DNA of 64,000 nt from Dipetalonema caudispina (Eukaryota > Nematoda > Chromadorea > Rhabditida > Onchocercidae). The stretch is from contig JABVXV010000164.1 in NCBI GenBank assembly GCA_013365325.1, positions 1-64,000 of the forward strand. The letters are read 5' to 3'. The notes beneath the pieces are model-generated. The model ran no database searches. It saw nothing but the letters and a program-made list of their open reading frames with translations, and was not told the origin of the DNA. This document shows positions 1-14,484 of the stretch, one piece after another (position 1 is the first letter of the stretch; every line of letters starts with the position of its first letter). Both the position numbers and the translations under genes were made by a program.

Positions 1-3000
1 TTGTAATTTAGATTTTCAGAAATCTTGCTGACTTCAGCATTATGATTTGCTAATGGATTTACAGAAGCAAAAACGCGAACCGAATAAATTTATGGGAGCA
101 GATATACCATAACTTCAAATCAATTTCGTCTTTCTTTCAAACAGAATAATTTTCACTCTGTGCAAATCAGCTGTAACCAACCGCAACGAATTCTGTTAAA
201 TTGGTAGCGATGTTCAGATTGTTTCGTATATTTTTAAAAACTTTGTTAATGAAAATTATTTTAGCAAAGCAAAGGAATAGCTAAGTGTATCGATCAAATT
301 TTCATTTAAACTCACTGATGATTTCTGAAAATCTTTCAAATTCTTCTTCATCGTTTTGGCAAATTTTCCCAAACTTTTTATCTGTTTGATTTGTCACCTA
401 ATAATTAGTTAATTAAACTTTTGCATATATAATGTCGACTAACTATTCACATCCTCTCACAATTTACATCCATGTATTGTCACTGATATGATATCAGTTT
501 GATATTGATAATATGCCTTCTTATTGACAACAGGAACTTTGGTTTCTGACCCATTGATTCATTTCTGTGGTTAGGGTGAAGCGTACTATGACATTTGAAA
601 TGAGAATATTTGAATAAGTGTTTCTATCAGTTTATACTGCAAGTCATCTGAATGCCAATACAACTTCTACATTTCCCACATCAAATCTTAATAATAATAA
701 ATCATCCATTCTTAAATTTTCATACGAAAAGAATATTGGAATTAATCTTTGATGAATCGAAAAACTTTCTAGCGTATTTTTTATCGGATAACTCTTAGAT
801 GCTCAAATTTGCGTACCATACTGTAATGGAATGAATGGAATGAATGCAAATACCACTTATCATTTAAATGAATATAGTTTATTTTTTAATTCTTTGAATT
901 AACGTCTATGTAAAGTGAAATGCTATGAAGGGAACTAATACAGAAAAGAAGATTTCATTATCAATACAAAATTTGAATTATTAAATATGATTAAATTGAT
1001 TTGATTAACATTCTAATACTTATAGCAGATGTTATTCTCTTTTTGTAATCAATTCTGCTATGATTATTGTATTAACCAATTATGCAAATGAAAAATTACT
1101 TCTCACAACTGAAAAAGAAGTCATTTTAAATGGACATATTATTTTGTGTTGGACAAATATAATTAGGGTAATAGCTGTTTCAACGGAATTGTATCTCACT
1201 TTTTCTGCTATGGCTTTGTCTTACCCATTTCTGATACATTTTAAATTGCTATGCAAAATTTATCCAGCTGGATTGAAGGAATGCAATCAATGAGATTAAG
1301 CTTAGGCTAGCTATTCAAGAAAACGTTTAGTAGCCATGGCTAATTACATTCGTTTTTTGTTTTGCTAAAATTTTCATACTTCCTCTTTATATTTAAATTT
1401 AGAAATATTTGAACTATCACTGTTTATTAAAGATATTTAAAAATTTCAGCATTTTGAATTTTCAGAAGATGCATGAAAATGTGTTATTTATTTCAACGTA
1501 AAAGAAAGGCATTTGTTAGCCATCGAAATTACTGCTGATTATATGGCAATATCAACACTAGAATATTTTATGGACAAGAAGTTTCACGTATTAAGAAGTA
1601 TAACTTCCCGTAAGAAATAATAAACTGAACTTTCGTATCTTTGATATAATTGTCATATACCAAAAATTTGAAAAGGAATATATATCGTTTTTTCAATTTT
1701 TAATAATTTTTCTTGTTACTCGATGTAATTAATATATGAAAAATACATTATGTTATAATATCTTAAAATTTCTGAAATTTTGTATTAATAAACTTTTTCT
1801 TTGCATTCTTAGAGATTATTCAAATTTCCTTCTTTTCTTTTTACTTCTACTTTTCGTTTTTGTTTTCATTCAATCAGTCTTTTACTATGTATACCAAGAT
1901 GATGCAATCATGAAATATCTCAATGAAAAGGATTTCGGAAATAAATTAAAATTTGCCAGTGCTTCTAAAATAATTCCACAGTATCATATTTCTATCCTAT
2001 CATTTTGCTCTTCGTAAATTACTGTCGATACGGGGAGAAAAATTTCTTTTTTTTTTTTTATTTTTGTTTTTACTTCAATTAATTATATTATAAATAAGAA
2101 GTGAAGACAATTTTTTTTTTTTTTTGCTTCTTTATGCTTTGATCAAGAAATTTGCTGCAAATCCCGCAGATATTTTTTCGACTATAATTTCATAAAATAT
2201 TAGTGTATTTAATTAATTGCATTACGATATTTACGATTGCATTAAAATTTTTTAAAACATCAATTATTATTGGTTGAAATTTTGTTGAAGCAGAAAGTTG
2301 ATTACATTTTTTACTTCTTCATTTCATTACTCACTTAAAAGATAAAGCGAAATTTATTTTTCTAATAAATAGTAATAAACCAATTATTTATCTCATCCAT
2401 GTTGCAATCTTGGCAAGTACTTTTTCTTCTAATAATTGCCCTCTGTTAAGCTAAAAAATCAAAAAGGATAAAGGAGTATTTTTGTTTCAATTGAAAATTT
2501 AAATTTATTGGGCAAAATAGTAAAGCAAATTTTATGATTAGCAGGAAAATGAATAATTTTAGATAAAATTAATTTATTCACACTAAGCATTCATTAAGCA
2601 GGAAAAATGAGAAGATTTCAGCAGAATTCCGTGAATGCTACGTCATTTTCATGCTTATTTTTTTGATGAATTCTAATTATTTTTAAAATAATTTTTATGC
2701 TTAAATGTAGATATTCTCACGTGTTGTGATCATTACATTAGAATTCATTTTACGTTTGTTTCATGTATACTTTATTTGAATGTTATTGCAAACAACATTC
2801 AATGGATATCTATGACATAAAATCATTGGGCTCTTTTGGATGCTAAAATAAAGTTGAAGGAAAAAAGTGAGGAAAAAACTATCAAAGAGGAACAACTGGA
2901 ATTGGAAAGATGACGCGGAAGAAGAAGGGATGAAATGAAATGAAACGAAACGAATCAAATATGCCTATGTCCTCTCCCTTCTTTACGTCAAGCAACACAC

Positions 3001-5244
3001 AGGAGACCTATAGTCTATATGCTAGGCTCATTCTGGGCATTGCAAGCAAGAATGTCTGGCCAATGGTGACAATCAGCAAATCATTTAGTTGTTAGTATTC
3101 AGTAAAAAGGCTAGAGTGAAGCAGAATTTAGGGATAAAGATGAAGGAAGATAAGTTTGTGGTAGTTCAGTTTCGAAATCAACCCTTCTTTCACTTCGTTT
3201 CCTCTTCATCTTCCAATTTCATCTCTAATTTCGAATATTCTAAATGCAGAAGCTGTGCCATCCGTTATGCATAACATAATTTGTAGTAATGTTATTGGTA
3301 TTGCTGTTATTGTTACCTTATGTCGTTTTAAAAGATCGGAAATATCCTCATTCCGATACTTCATGTTTCTCTATGAACCTTCTTCAGTTACAATCCCTGA
3401 TATTTATTCTCCACAATTGGAATAGCTAGTTGAGATTTCTTCATTCTAATAGCAAAAATGGGATATTGATTTAGCTAATCAAGCCTTAAGGCTTCCATAA
3501 AATTCATCAACATAATGCTGCTATATGGAGGAATGATGAAAAGGCATATCAGCAAAATAGTATTAGTGGAAAATTTCCATCTGCATGCTTAGACGTAATA
3601 AAATAAAGGAAACACGTAACGTAACGTGATCTCGCGTAATCGTTTTCATCATCTCTGAAATGCTACATAAGAAATTTTTGCGTGAAATTTTCGCTTAAAG
3701 TTAAATAAAATTTTACCATATATTTTTGGCAAGAGTTAGCGCATAAGTTGCTTCTTTTTTTTTTCTGCAAAATTCAAGAAAGAAAGAAAAATTAAATTCC
3801 CTGAATAGAAAATTGTGAACAATTTTAAGAAGCAATCATCAAACCGAATTTATAACTATTTTGTTCTCATCTGTTTGCTTGGCTCCATGTGCAAACAAGC
3901 CATACCAAAATAAGGATTGCTTATGAATCATCATCTTCTTAGCCTTCTAGGGCCTATAAACCTCTAAAGACTGAGCCTAAAGCCAATTGCTCACAAGCAT
4001 CCAACCACCCTCTTCACATCTTATGGTCATTGCGGTGATACAGTGTGGTGATCATTCCATCTGCTTTATTTCTTATTCAGCTTATCTTTTTCTTTGTCTC
4101 TTTATTTCAAGCAAATAATTATTTTAATTTTTGAAATACTTTAAACAAAATGAAATAAGCATTTTAACAAATTATATCTCTGAAATGTTTTTTAGATTTA
4201 AAATTTATAAGAATTCTAATAATAGTCATAAAAAAATATCACATTGAAATATATTAAAATGATTATTTCCTTTTGAATAAATTATTGGGATTTAATATTT
4301 CATTTTAATTACCTCAATCGTTGATAGTATCATCATCATTTACCTTCACTATCATGAACATTAACACTTGAAACTCCCGGGAAATTATGACGATAGATTA
4401 GTTAGGGTTAATTTTGAAGCATTCCAACTTTCCAATTTCGATGCGTAACAAAGAAATTAATGATAAATTTTGCAAAAAAAAAAAAAAAAAAAACTTAAAA
4501 AAGAAAATGAAATTGAAACAATGATAGTAAATAGTTGGGAAAAGAGAAAGATGAGAAGAGAAAGTGAAGAAGAGGAGAATAGCAGAAAGAAAGAAACGGA
4601 GCATTATTTCTGATTAATCTATATTGTTTACATGTACATCAGATATTTCAGGATTGAAAAATCGGATATCATTCAGTAAGTTATTCCTGAAGATTGAGAA
4701 ACCTCAGAAATCTTAACTCCATCCTCCATTTATACCTTTCCGTTCATTTTTCAAATTTCTTTTATTTGTAGTTCTGCTTTTTAAGTGGCTTCTTTCCCAC
4801 TGAGACATTACTTTAATTATCTCAACTCAAAAATTTGCATACTGAAAGAAAGGATTATATAATAACGAATTGTTGACATAACAAAAGAATTATTTCGTAT
4901 TTTATACCGGTTGACTTGTAGTAACTATCTTTTTTGACAATACAATTTCATTTATTTTATCGTTTCCTAAATATTATCATTGTTATAATTTTAATCTCTG
5001 ATCAGTAACTTTGAAAGTACATTTAATTTTACGAACTACTTGATTTGACAAACCTGAGTTATCTTGGGTTCGCTATTTTTCCATGATATAAAGAAATAAA
5101 GAATAAGTTAGGGAAAGAAAGATAATAATGAGGAAAGAAAGAGATAGTAAAAAAAAATGGAAAAAAGATTATCATTTTTAAATATAATTACTTTGCTAAT
5201 GAAGAGCCAAGGAAATATTTCAGGTAAAATTCCAATTTTTTTCG

Positions 5245-5275
<31 letters not shown>

Positions 5276-5976
5276 CCATCACTCAAACTCCAAATTAAAA
5301 TTGAACCCAAGAATTGCTTTACCTATTTTATCCAACAACATCCCAACAATTCTATTTCTGTTTGTAGTTAATTTATAATTTATTGATAGAAATATATCGC
5401 TTATTACATATACGATTATTTATTATTATTATTAATATTATTATTGCTGTTGTTATTAAATGATACTATTCAATATTTTCTGTTAGAAATAATTTCGAAC
5501 AGTTCAAAAATTTAAACAATTCCCAATTCTAAATATAAATGATATTTTTTCTTTTTTTCTTTCAATTTTAACATTTTTCAGGTTATGAATTTTCATTAAA
5601 ATGTAAATACATATAGTTTCGCATATTCTAACTAACATTGGATATATTATCGACTGATTCGAAAAATTCTGCAATATTTCTGGTTAAAATATTAATTGGA
5701 ATTGTAATATTTTAATTGAACATTTTGGAATGATTTTTGAACAAGCTGTTTGAACCTATTGTTGCGTGCAATTTTTGCTAATTTCATTTCGAAACTTGTA
5801 CAACTTACTACTGAATTCTCCCCTATTAAATGTATTTCAATGCTGAAAATCGATTTCTTCCTCTTTTTTTCCCCTTTGATATATTTATATTGGAATGAAT
5901 AATTTTGAAAGCGATCAATTTGAGGAAAATAATTCACCCTAATTGATTAAATTAACACTATTTTACAAAATTTGAA
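1..5976. other. AT-rich stretch without a recognisable gene
   Basis: Open frames here are short and rich in Phe, Leu, Ile and Lys, as expected from poly-T/poly-A DNA, and none resembles a known protein. The stretch carries many homopolymer runs (for example a T run at about 5,245-5,270). Two patches, about 2,985-3,080 and 3,930-4,045, have a more balanced base composition but no supported exon. It may be the upstream region of the CDK5-activator gene or an intron of a gene starting further left. Confidence 0.6.
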
Positions 5977-6023
5977 TTTTGCCAGCTTTTATCTGATCAT
6001 AACAATATATATATATATGCCAA

Positions 6024-9000
6024 ATGGGTGCTTCTTTAACATCACCTTTACCACATCGACCACCAACTAGCGTCTGTAATCATCTATTTGTGGCACCGGA
6101 TGCTCCACCAATTTTCCGGCATCATCCTTTGACAACGGTACAAACCAAGAAACAATCGGTATTTACTACAGGATGGAATTGGTCTAAAAAAACCGCACAA
6201 CAGGTTAACTTTATTTTTTTTTACTTTTCCTTTTTTTTTTTTTTCAGAATTTCGAGATTTTTTATTAGTAAAAATTATTGATCGATGAATCTTAAGAAGC
6301 TTGAAATAAAGTGTTTACATTTTTAAGCAGATATTCAAAGCATTGTCTCAACCATTCCGAGAATATCTTCTTAACCTTCCGAATATTCGTCGATAAGTTG
6401 GAAAAGTCAGAGTAATATGAAATAACTCATTTGATGTATTTATTAGCTAAGGTGTTTTAATTTCAAACGACCTCATATTAAGTATTTAAAAACCAAAAGA
6501 ATTCAGAACTTGCATACTTTCTGATCAATTTTATTTTATTTTCTTAATCAATTTCTCTCCATTGAAATGGAGAGAAATTGATTAAGATATAAAATATAAT
6601 TTTGGAAATATAAATTAATTGGAATATTTTTTTTAGTACTATCAATTAATTGTTAGATAAACTGATCCGTCTACGTTGTAAATCGTATGTGTTGTTTAGT
6701 CAAACAGAAATATTTATTCAGAACTATTCTTCCTTGAATTATTGTGCTTAGTAAATTTTAGTAAAGAGTAAACAAATAAACAAATGTAAATTTGAAAGAT
6801 AAATAACGATCGTATAATTAAGACCAAAGTGAAGGATTAATATTTCAAAATTCATTTAGTACAGTTACAAAAAGAGCAATTTTACAAAACATTAACACAT
6901 TAATCAATCAATCAATAAGTGAAGAAAATTTAACAGCATTTAATAATGATTAGAATAAATTTCAAAAAAAAAAAAAAAAAGTTAAATTCCACAAAATGAA
7001 ATGAAATTATTAAATTAATCGGTTTCAATGTAACGATTTTTTAATTCATCAACTTTCATGACAATATTTTTCCCTTTCTTTCCTTTTTATTTCTATGCAT
7101 ATCAGTCCTCATTCCTTTCCAATCATTGGTGGAAAGAAAAGAGAAAAAAAAAAAAAAAAACAAAAAAATTGTGGATTGAAAGGATGTTGTCTGCACTTTT
7201 GAACAGTGTCTGGTAAATAAAAGAGCCTCAAAAAATGAATGGTAAAATGAGCCAATGGAGCCTAGTGGTAGAAGCAAAATGATGGTGCCCAAGATGCTAT
7301 TTGGGTGTTTGCATATATGTATGTATATATATATATATACGTGTGTGTGTGTGTCTGTCAGTCTGTTTAGATTTGCGTGTTTAGATAAGCTTTTTATTTC
7401 TTTCTCTCCCTTTCCCCCCCCCCCCTCTTTTGCTTCATTTTCAGATGAAAAGAAAGAAGCCAAAAGCTAATTAATGGAATGAGTGGAATCATTTCAAAAT
7501 CCATTTTTAAGGCTTTTCCCAATTCATTTTAGAAGCATTGCCTTTTCTCGAATTAGTTTCATTGGATTAACAAATAAGTAATCCTACAATTCTTCAATAT
7601 TCCATTAAAATTTTTTTTTTTTTTTTTTGATTTCGTCATTGTAATATTTCTTTTTTGTAGTAATAACAATCATTCTCATTTAATAATTTTCAAAATTAAT
7701 TTTGCCAAAGAAAATCCCATAAAAATTGAAAGCTATAAAAAACGAAAAGAAGTTTGCCAATATGACTGAACAAATAAATAGGCCTAATTAATCATTAAAC
7801 AAAAGATTATATGAAATGTTTGAAATAAATTAAGTAATTTCATTATTATTTTTTGGATTGAATTATTTTATTTTAAAATTATCACTTAATTTTTGTCATC
7901 AACAATAAATTATTCATGACATATACATTCTTTTAATACTTCAATCATTTATAAAAAACTTTTTTTTTTCCCTATAATAAAACTGATTTTATCGTTGGAT
8001 TAATTTACCGATTAAAATAATGATTAGCTTTTGCAGTTGATCAGTTAAAATATTAATTTTTAAAAAATGCATCATATTACAATTAGTATTTATGAGCTTT
8101 TAATTATGTTTTTATTAGTACTAAGTACTTATAAGATGACAGACTATTATTTTAAACTTTTTCTTTTTTTTTTTTTTTAATCCAATACATATTTCTATGA
8201 AATTTTGTTCCATAGCAATTTGATTTGTCTAAATTGATATAAGATTACTTTACTAACAAATAATTTAACAACTAATAAATAATTAAAGCATAACCTTTTC
8301 AATAGAGAAGCCTTACATTCAATTAGATAAAAATGAAAAAGAGAGGGAAAAAAAAGGGAGAGAAAGCGGAAGAAGAAAAAGGAAGAGAATTTCTTGTGTG
8401 ATATTTTATTTCCGTTTTCATCCTACCTTATGAAAATTTGATAATTTTCAAATTGAAAATTACATTTATTTTATCATTTTTGTTAATATCTTCTTCGTTT
8501 GTTTCACTTTTTTCATCTTTCAGATGAAACCTAAAGGAAAGCTAATTTAGAATAGATCACTTCAAAAAAAAATGCAATTACACATATATGAAGGCTCATT
8601 TTCACAACAGCTATGATACTTATACGATCAAATTACATTTCCATCTCATCCACTTCCACTTCCTTATCTTTTGCATTAAGTATTATTACTTGTCCATAGG
8701 TTTTAATTTACCTCTTCCAATTGTTTACCTCAATAGCTTATAGATCAATAATTTAATTGCATAAGTAATTATAGAAGTTCATTAAGGACATCAGAAAAAA
8801 AATTGACCATTCGTAAGCTTTTTTTTTTCGTCTCCTTTTTTTAATTGAAAAATTTTTTCTTCATACTTTTTCATCTTTCCAATCATTATTCGAACTAAAA
8901 TTTAATTTATTATCAAATTTTTTGCATCATTTTGTTTCCACTTTTAATACAATGGTCTGGTCAGATATGATATGTTTGTCCCAAATGAAATTATTAGAAT

Positions 9001-12000
9001 TTATCAAAAGTCTTAATGTCAAATTTTACAGCAGTTAATATAGCAATATTTTTATCTTGATTAATTGAGCAATTTTCATTTCAGCTTCAAATGCAAGCTC
9101 AAGCGCAAAAGCAACAAGCTACAGCTATAACATCACGTTCCACCGATTCTATGCTATTATTGGCTACAAATCAAACGGAAAAAAATTCACGTGAACTTCC
9201 ATATACTCAATTATCCGTAACCCTAGATAGTAATCAAAATTATAAGAAGTATGAACCAACGACAACAAATCGAATGAAACATCGACGGAATTCATTAGTT
9301 ATTGTTGATACGACAACTGTTATACCAAACTATTACAGTATACGAAAGGAGGTAAAACGAGAATTGAAACTTAGTAAACAGGTTAATTTTGCAAATCTTG
9401 CTCACCTGTTTTTCCCTTATTATTTCAATTATATCTCAACAATTTTAAAATTTCAATTGATTGGAATAAGACTAAAAAAACTTCGAGAAATATTTTCAGC
9501 AAAACTTCACTTCAATATAAAATTTTTGTTCCTCTTTTTCTAGGCTATAAATATTACCTGATATTTTTCAAAAGCAATTTTTTTCTAAATTAATGGAAAT
9601 AGGTTGAATTTGAATAGATAATGCTATTTATTCATTTACTTGAAAAGTTAAATCAATTTTTTAGAAAAAAAAAACCTTTATTTACTAGATAGTAGTTTGA
9701 AATTCGCAAAACCTAGAAAGTCTTGTTGAAATTTCACAAAAGTGTTCCAAACAAACAAAAGAAGTAAATACTTGAATAAAAATGCAAGTATTTAAAGTTG
9801 ATAAATTGAAGTGATCCTTAATAATTTTCATTTTAAAATCTAATCTGAATAAAAATTATTATGCTATCATTGGAATAAAAAATGACATTTCCAAAGGATA
9901 AAAATTGCTACATTTTGTGTAATATTAATGAAATATACATTTATATTATATATGCAAAAAATAATTATTAAGTTTGATCTGTTCATTTTCGTTTAAATTA
10001 TTTTTTATGAAATTTCTTTTTATTGAATTTATTTATTTTATACAAAATCAATGATGTACAATCATCATCAATCACAAGCAAAAATGATTAATGCTTAAAT
10101 TTTCATTCATCTGTCTCATATCTCTTTCTAAATTTAATTTATCAAATTGCCATTGTATTTATACTTAATAATGTTAAGTCTAAGCCTTCCTTTCAGCTAT
10201 TTCTGCAATATACCGATAATTTCAATGTTACCTATCATTCATTACCTTCTAAAAAATTTTCTTTTGTTTTTTTGATGCCCTTTCAAAATCATTCACTTAC
10301 ATTATTCTCTAAATAGTTGACAGACTATTTTAGATAATTTCACTGTACATTGCATTGTTAATTTTTAAATAAAATGATTTAAAATTAACTTGCACGGAAA
10401 TTTTTGTACGGGAATGTATAAAATGAAATTAAGATGAGATACTGAAACTCAATAATATATGTTAATTTGTGAATTAAAATTGCTCAAATCAGGTGATAAT
10501 CGCTTTTCATTTTAATTTTTTCTTATATCTCGAAACATTTTCACTGATTTTTTCTTACATTTTGGAATATTTTTATTCAAAAATACTTTTTTTCATTTGA
10601 TTTTATTTCATCGAAATTTTTGTGCGAAATTCAATCGCCGCATTGATAAAAAATACTGATTAAAACCATTTTGTAAGTGAATAAAAACAATGCATACTGT
10701 TTAATTTCATAAAATTCACTGAATCATTCTGAGAAATTCAATTTTCTCCCTAACTAAATAATTCGTTTGCCTATAATTTTGTTTTATTCTTACTTCCTTT
10801 ACGATCAAACAAAAGTTGCTAATAATTTACTGACTTAATTGAAGATTGATTTCCACTTTTAAAATAATTTAACCCATTAACAAAGTTATTGAATCTTATT
10901 ATTGAACTTTACCCTCATTTAGAACAGGGTGGTTGGAATTTTTCTCTGCTCAAATGAAAAAAATTTCCTGATATTCTCTATTACATATTACAAGATCACC
11001 TGCATTTTTAGATTCAGCTATTTCGTTTTTTCATTTTTATTCAGCTAGCAATTTCTGATTCATATGTGAATTAGCTAAATTAAATACTTATTTTACTCGC
11101 TTTGTAAATCATTTTCTATGTTTATTTAAAATTCAATTTTAACGTTAAGCATTGATTTTACTAGCATTAATACTTGTCTAAATGATACGATATATCGGTA
11201 ATTTAAGTGTAGAAATTCTATCTGCAACATAAAAGGATTAAACGTGTAGAGAGTAAGCATGTAGTATACTTATAAATTAGCAGAAATGTTAAGGGGAAAT
11301 TGCAGCATCCGTAGTGCAGTTGACTATGAAATTCAAATTGACTGTCAAAACATTTCATTTCATTTCGTATCAAATTGAACAAATAAATTTCGCTAAGCAA
11401 TTATTTCAGTATGGAAATGTGTAGCAGTAAGCTAATGCTTTCTGAAATTCATTGATTTAATTACCTTTCTTATAGTTTCCACTCAAAAACCAGTACAAAT
11501 ACTATTTATTTCACCTATTATCATTCAGGATATTTTCCCTTTTTTAAGTTTTGACTTATATGAAGTTTTAAATTAATCGTTGCAATTTATATCAACTTTG
11601 ACTGGACGATACTGCTACAAAATTTCAATTTGATGCGATTACCTCTCTCTTTCGTCCCTTCTTTCTTCCTGTCTTGGTTAAAGAGTTAAAAAGTTAATGA
11701 AGATTCTTTCTAGCTAATTTATTTGTTAAAGTTCAATATGCTCATTTGAGGTCTCAGAGGTTAATTTAATCAATAATGATAATTTATATAGAATTTCTTC
11801 GCTTCTATATAACCGTTTGCCATCTTTCAAAAATGGCTTTGTGATTGGTATTTCTCGGGAAATTTTCCGTCATTTGTAGATTACTGATTAAAACAGGATT
11901 TGTTTAATCTTCTCATAATCCGGTCTTTGTCAATGCAATATATAACCACTAAGTGCTTTACTTCCACTTTCAGCTTTTCACATCTGTTTTCAGTCTACCA

Positions 12001-14484
12001 GACATCTTCATTTAGGATAAAAGTAAGTAAAATTATCTCGTAGCATTCTCATTTTTGGATTTGAGCAATATGCAAATTTCTCTCGATTTTTACTCAAATC
12101 CTTCGTTTAAACAGTCGATGGTGCTTACATTTGTTAGGATGAAATATCTCTATGAAAATTAAAACTTTTCAAATTCTAGTTTACATTTTAGCAATTATAC
12201 TAAAACGAATGGAATGTTCAAGTTACTCAATTTTAACGAAATTTTGCATATCTTTTAGGATTTCGTCAATAATAATTTAATCAGTCCTATTGGTCCTCAA
12301 GCAAAGACACCACTTTCACCAACACATCGTGCTCAAAAACAACCATTTGGTAGTAGTTGTGCGGTAAATAATGACAATACCGCCAGCGCAACGGGTATTG
12401 TTGGTTCGACGAATGATAAACGATCTTATAAATCCAACAAGAAAACTTCCACGAATTGTACCGCAAAAGGTAAAGTAAACATATTCTTGACGATCACTGT
12501 AATGATCGATTAAATTGTTCATAATTAAGGGCGATATGTTTGTAAATATGATGGAAAAGCACAATCCTCCAATCATTATTATAATTGTTAATCTTTTAAA
12601 TTGTTTCTAGAAATATAGAAATACTGTAAATATGTATATAATTATATATTCGTTTTTTTTTTTTCTTATAATTTATAGGTTAAATAAATCAAATTGATCA
12701 GCAAATATTTGAGTTAAAACATGTAAAAATAAAACGCACTTAATCGTCATTAAAAGCTTATGATTCTTATTAATTATAGCTATAATATTTCTATCTAATG
12801 ATTACTTAAGATGTTTATACTTACAGCATCAGTACGAAGTGATAGTGTAAAGAGGAGAACGGTAATCCAGGCATCTACATCAGAATTACTCCGTGGCCTA
12901 GGACAATATCTATCAAAACAATGCCATGTTCGACATTTTGAACCTGCTCAACTTGTCATGTGGCTTAGGACCGTTGATAGGGCACTTTTACTACAGGTGT
13001 TTTAATTGTTCAACAAAAATTAGCAATTCAAAGAAAATAACACATAATCAACTTGTTGACAGCCATAACATGACTATTTCAATCTATTTTAAGCTTAAAT
13101 TCATGAAATAAACTTCCCTCAAATTGAGGTAATTAAAATTTATTGAATGAGGAAAAAATTTTTGTTAAAACATTAAAGTAATTTTAGGGGTGGCAAGATG
13201 TAGCATTCATTAATCCGGCAAATTTAGTCTTTGTTTATATGCTTGTGAAAAGTATGGTGGGTAACGATACAACGATTAAAACGGTGGAAGAGTTGCAATC
13301 TGCTGTACTTACCTGTCTTTATATAAGTTACAGTTATATGGGCAATGAAATTTCCTATCCGTTGAAACCATTTCTTATTGATCAGGTTTGATTTATTTCT
13401 TCCATTTAAACAAATAAATAAGAAATGAAAATTTTCAATGTACTAATCGAAATCAATTGCAAATTACAAATTTCAAATGATCAAATGATATCTAAGATAT
13501 TGTAGCCAGAACAATCATCGTTTATATACAATGAAGATATATAAAGCTAATAAGTGATTCTAATTTTGCAATCATTCTGTTTGATTTCAAAAACTAATCA
13601 ACGGGTACGATATTTTTAAAATTTTGTTGCAGCATTTCAAGAAATGTTCCATTCGATGTTGTCATAAAAAAGTTACATAAAGCGATAGTATCACTAAATA
13701 TTTTGAGCATTATTCATGCAGAATATTTCATCCAAAATATTTGAGCTATACAAGTTAATTACATTACATAATTAATTTTATCTCAAAAAGAAAAACGATA
13801 TGAAAATGATATTTGAGCAAATTTTCAAAACTAATCGTACACAAAAAGTAGAGAAAAAAGTGGGGAAAAAACAAACAAATGTAACTTACATCATTGAAAA
13901 CTTATGATTAAGTAAGTAAGTAAGTAAATCCAAAGGGAAATACTTTAAACAAGCTTGTTACCACCAAGTTGACTTTCATCTGTTAGAAATATTTTAAAAG
14001 CATTCATCATCATTGTTAATGTATTCGTACTCTCAATGGGAAATGCTATGACAAATACCAATAAATTTAAAAATAAAACAGAGTCAAAAAAAAAAAAAAA
14101 AAAAAGTAAAAAGTAAGCATAGAAATATTATTTTTAGAAGAAAAACATTCATTCCTCTTTTTTATACCTTTTTTTTTTTTTTCATTGTCATTTTTGGGGA
14201 ATAAAAAATTTTAGCATATGAAATTTTTGCGATACATTGTAATATCAAATGATTATGTTCTTGTTATCACATATATCATTATTACACTTTATGCATAAAA
14301 TTTTTGCAAAAAGTTTTTTTCAATGATGATGAATGAATTATTATTGTAGGATCGTGATCGATTCTGGGATCGTTGTGTGCAAATAGTGAATGAACGAAGT
14401 GCCGATATGTTACGACTTAATTCATCATCAACTTATTTTACCGAAGTATTTGCCGAATTAAAACATTATGCTTTAGATGGATAA
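6024..14484 (+). CDS. cdka-1: CDK5 activator, p35/p39 family (CDKA-1-like)
   Basis: Regulatory subunit that binds and activates the cyclin-dependent kinase CDK5; in animals it acts in neurons on axon and vesicle traffic. Six exons join in frame: 6024-6203, 9085-9381, 12259-12469, 12827-12996, 13188-13385 and 14350-14484, giving about 396 residues. The C-terminal 150 residues carry the activator domain: [17 protein letters not shown] in exon 4, the [19 protein letters not shown] block in exon 5 and [19 protein letters not shown] at its end, as in vertebrate p35. The N-terminal part (exons 1-3) is low complexity, rich in Gln, Thr and Asn, and poorly conserved. The start MGASLT fits an N-myristoylation signal, as in p35, which would anchor it to membrane. 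An acceptor-like TTTTGCCAG ends at 5985, 38 bases before the ATG, and may receive the spliced leader. Introns 1 and 2 are about 2.9 kb each. Identification is firm for exons 4-6; the N-terminal exons rest on splice phase and open frame. Confidence 0.9.
6542..6587. repeat. Perfect 21-bp inverted repeat, 4-base loop
   Basis: Arms 6542-6562 and 6567-6587 are exact reverse complements around the loop TGAA. It lies in intron 1 of the CDK5-activator gene. The stem is too short for a usual miRNA precursor. It could be a cruciform, a small foldback element or an RNA hairpin in the intron. Confidence 0.85.
7312..7354. repeat. (TA)n-(TG)n microsatellite
   Basis: Alternating purine-pyrimidine run, first TA then TG units, in intron 1 of the CDK5-activator gene. 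It explains the apparent short open frames on both strands at this place. Confidence 0.85.
13908..13927. repeat. (TAAG)n short tandem repeat
   Basis: About five units of a tetranucleotide in intron 5 of the CDK5-activator gene. No other function is visible. Confidence 0.8.

Noticed and set aside
1736..2017. 93-codon frame rich in Phe and Leu
   Set aside because: Composition matches translated AT-rich DNA; no splice sites in register and no recognised motif.
7056..7470. Open frames on both strands in CDK5-activator intron 1
   Set aside because: Low-complexity sequence made of homopolymers and TA/TG repeat; no homology.
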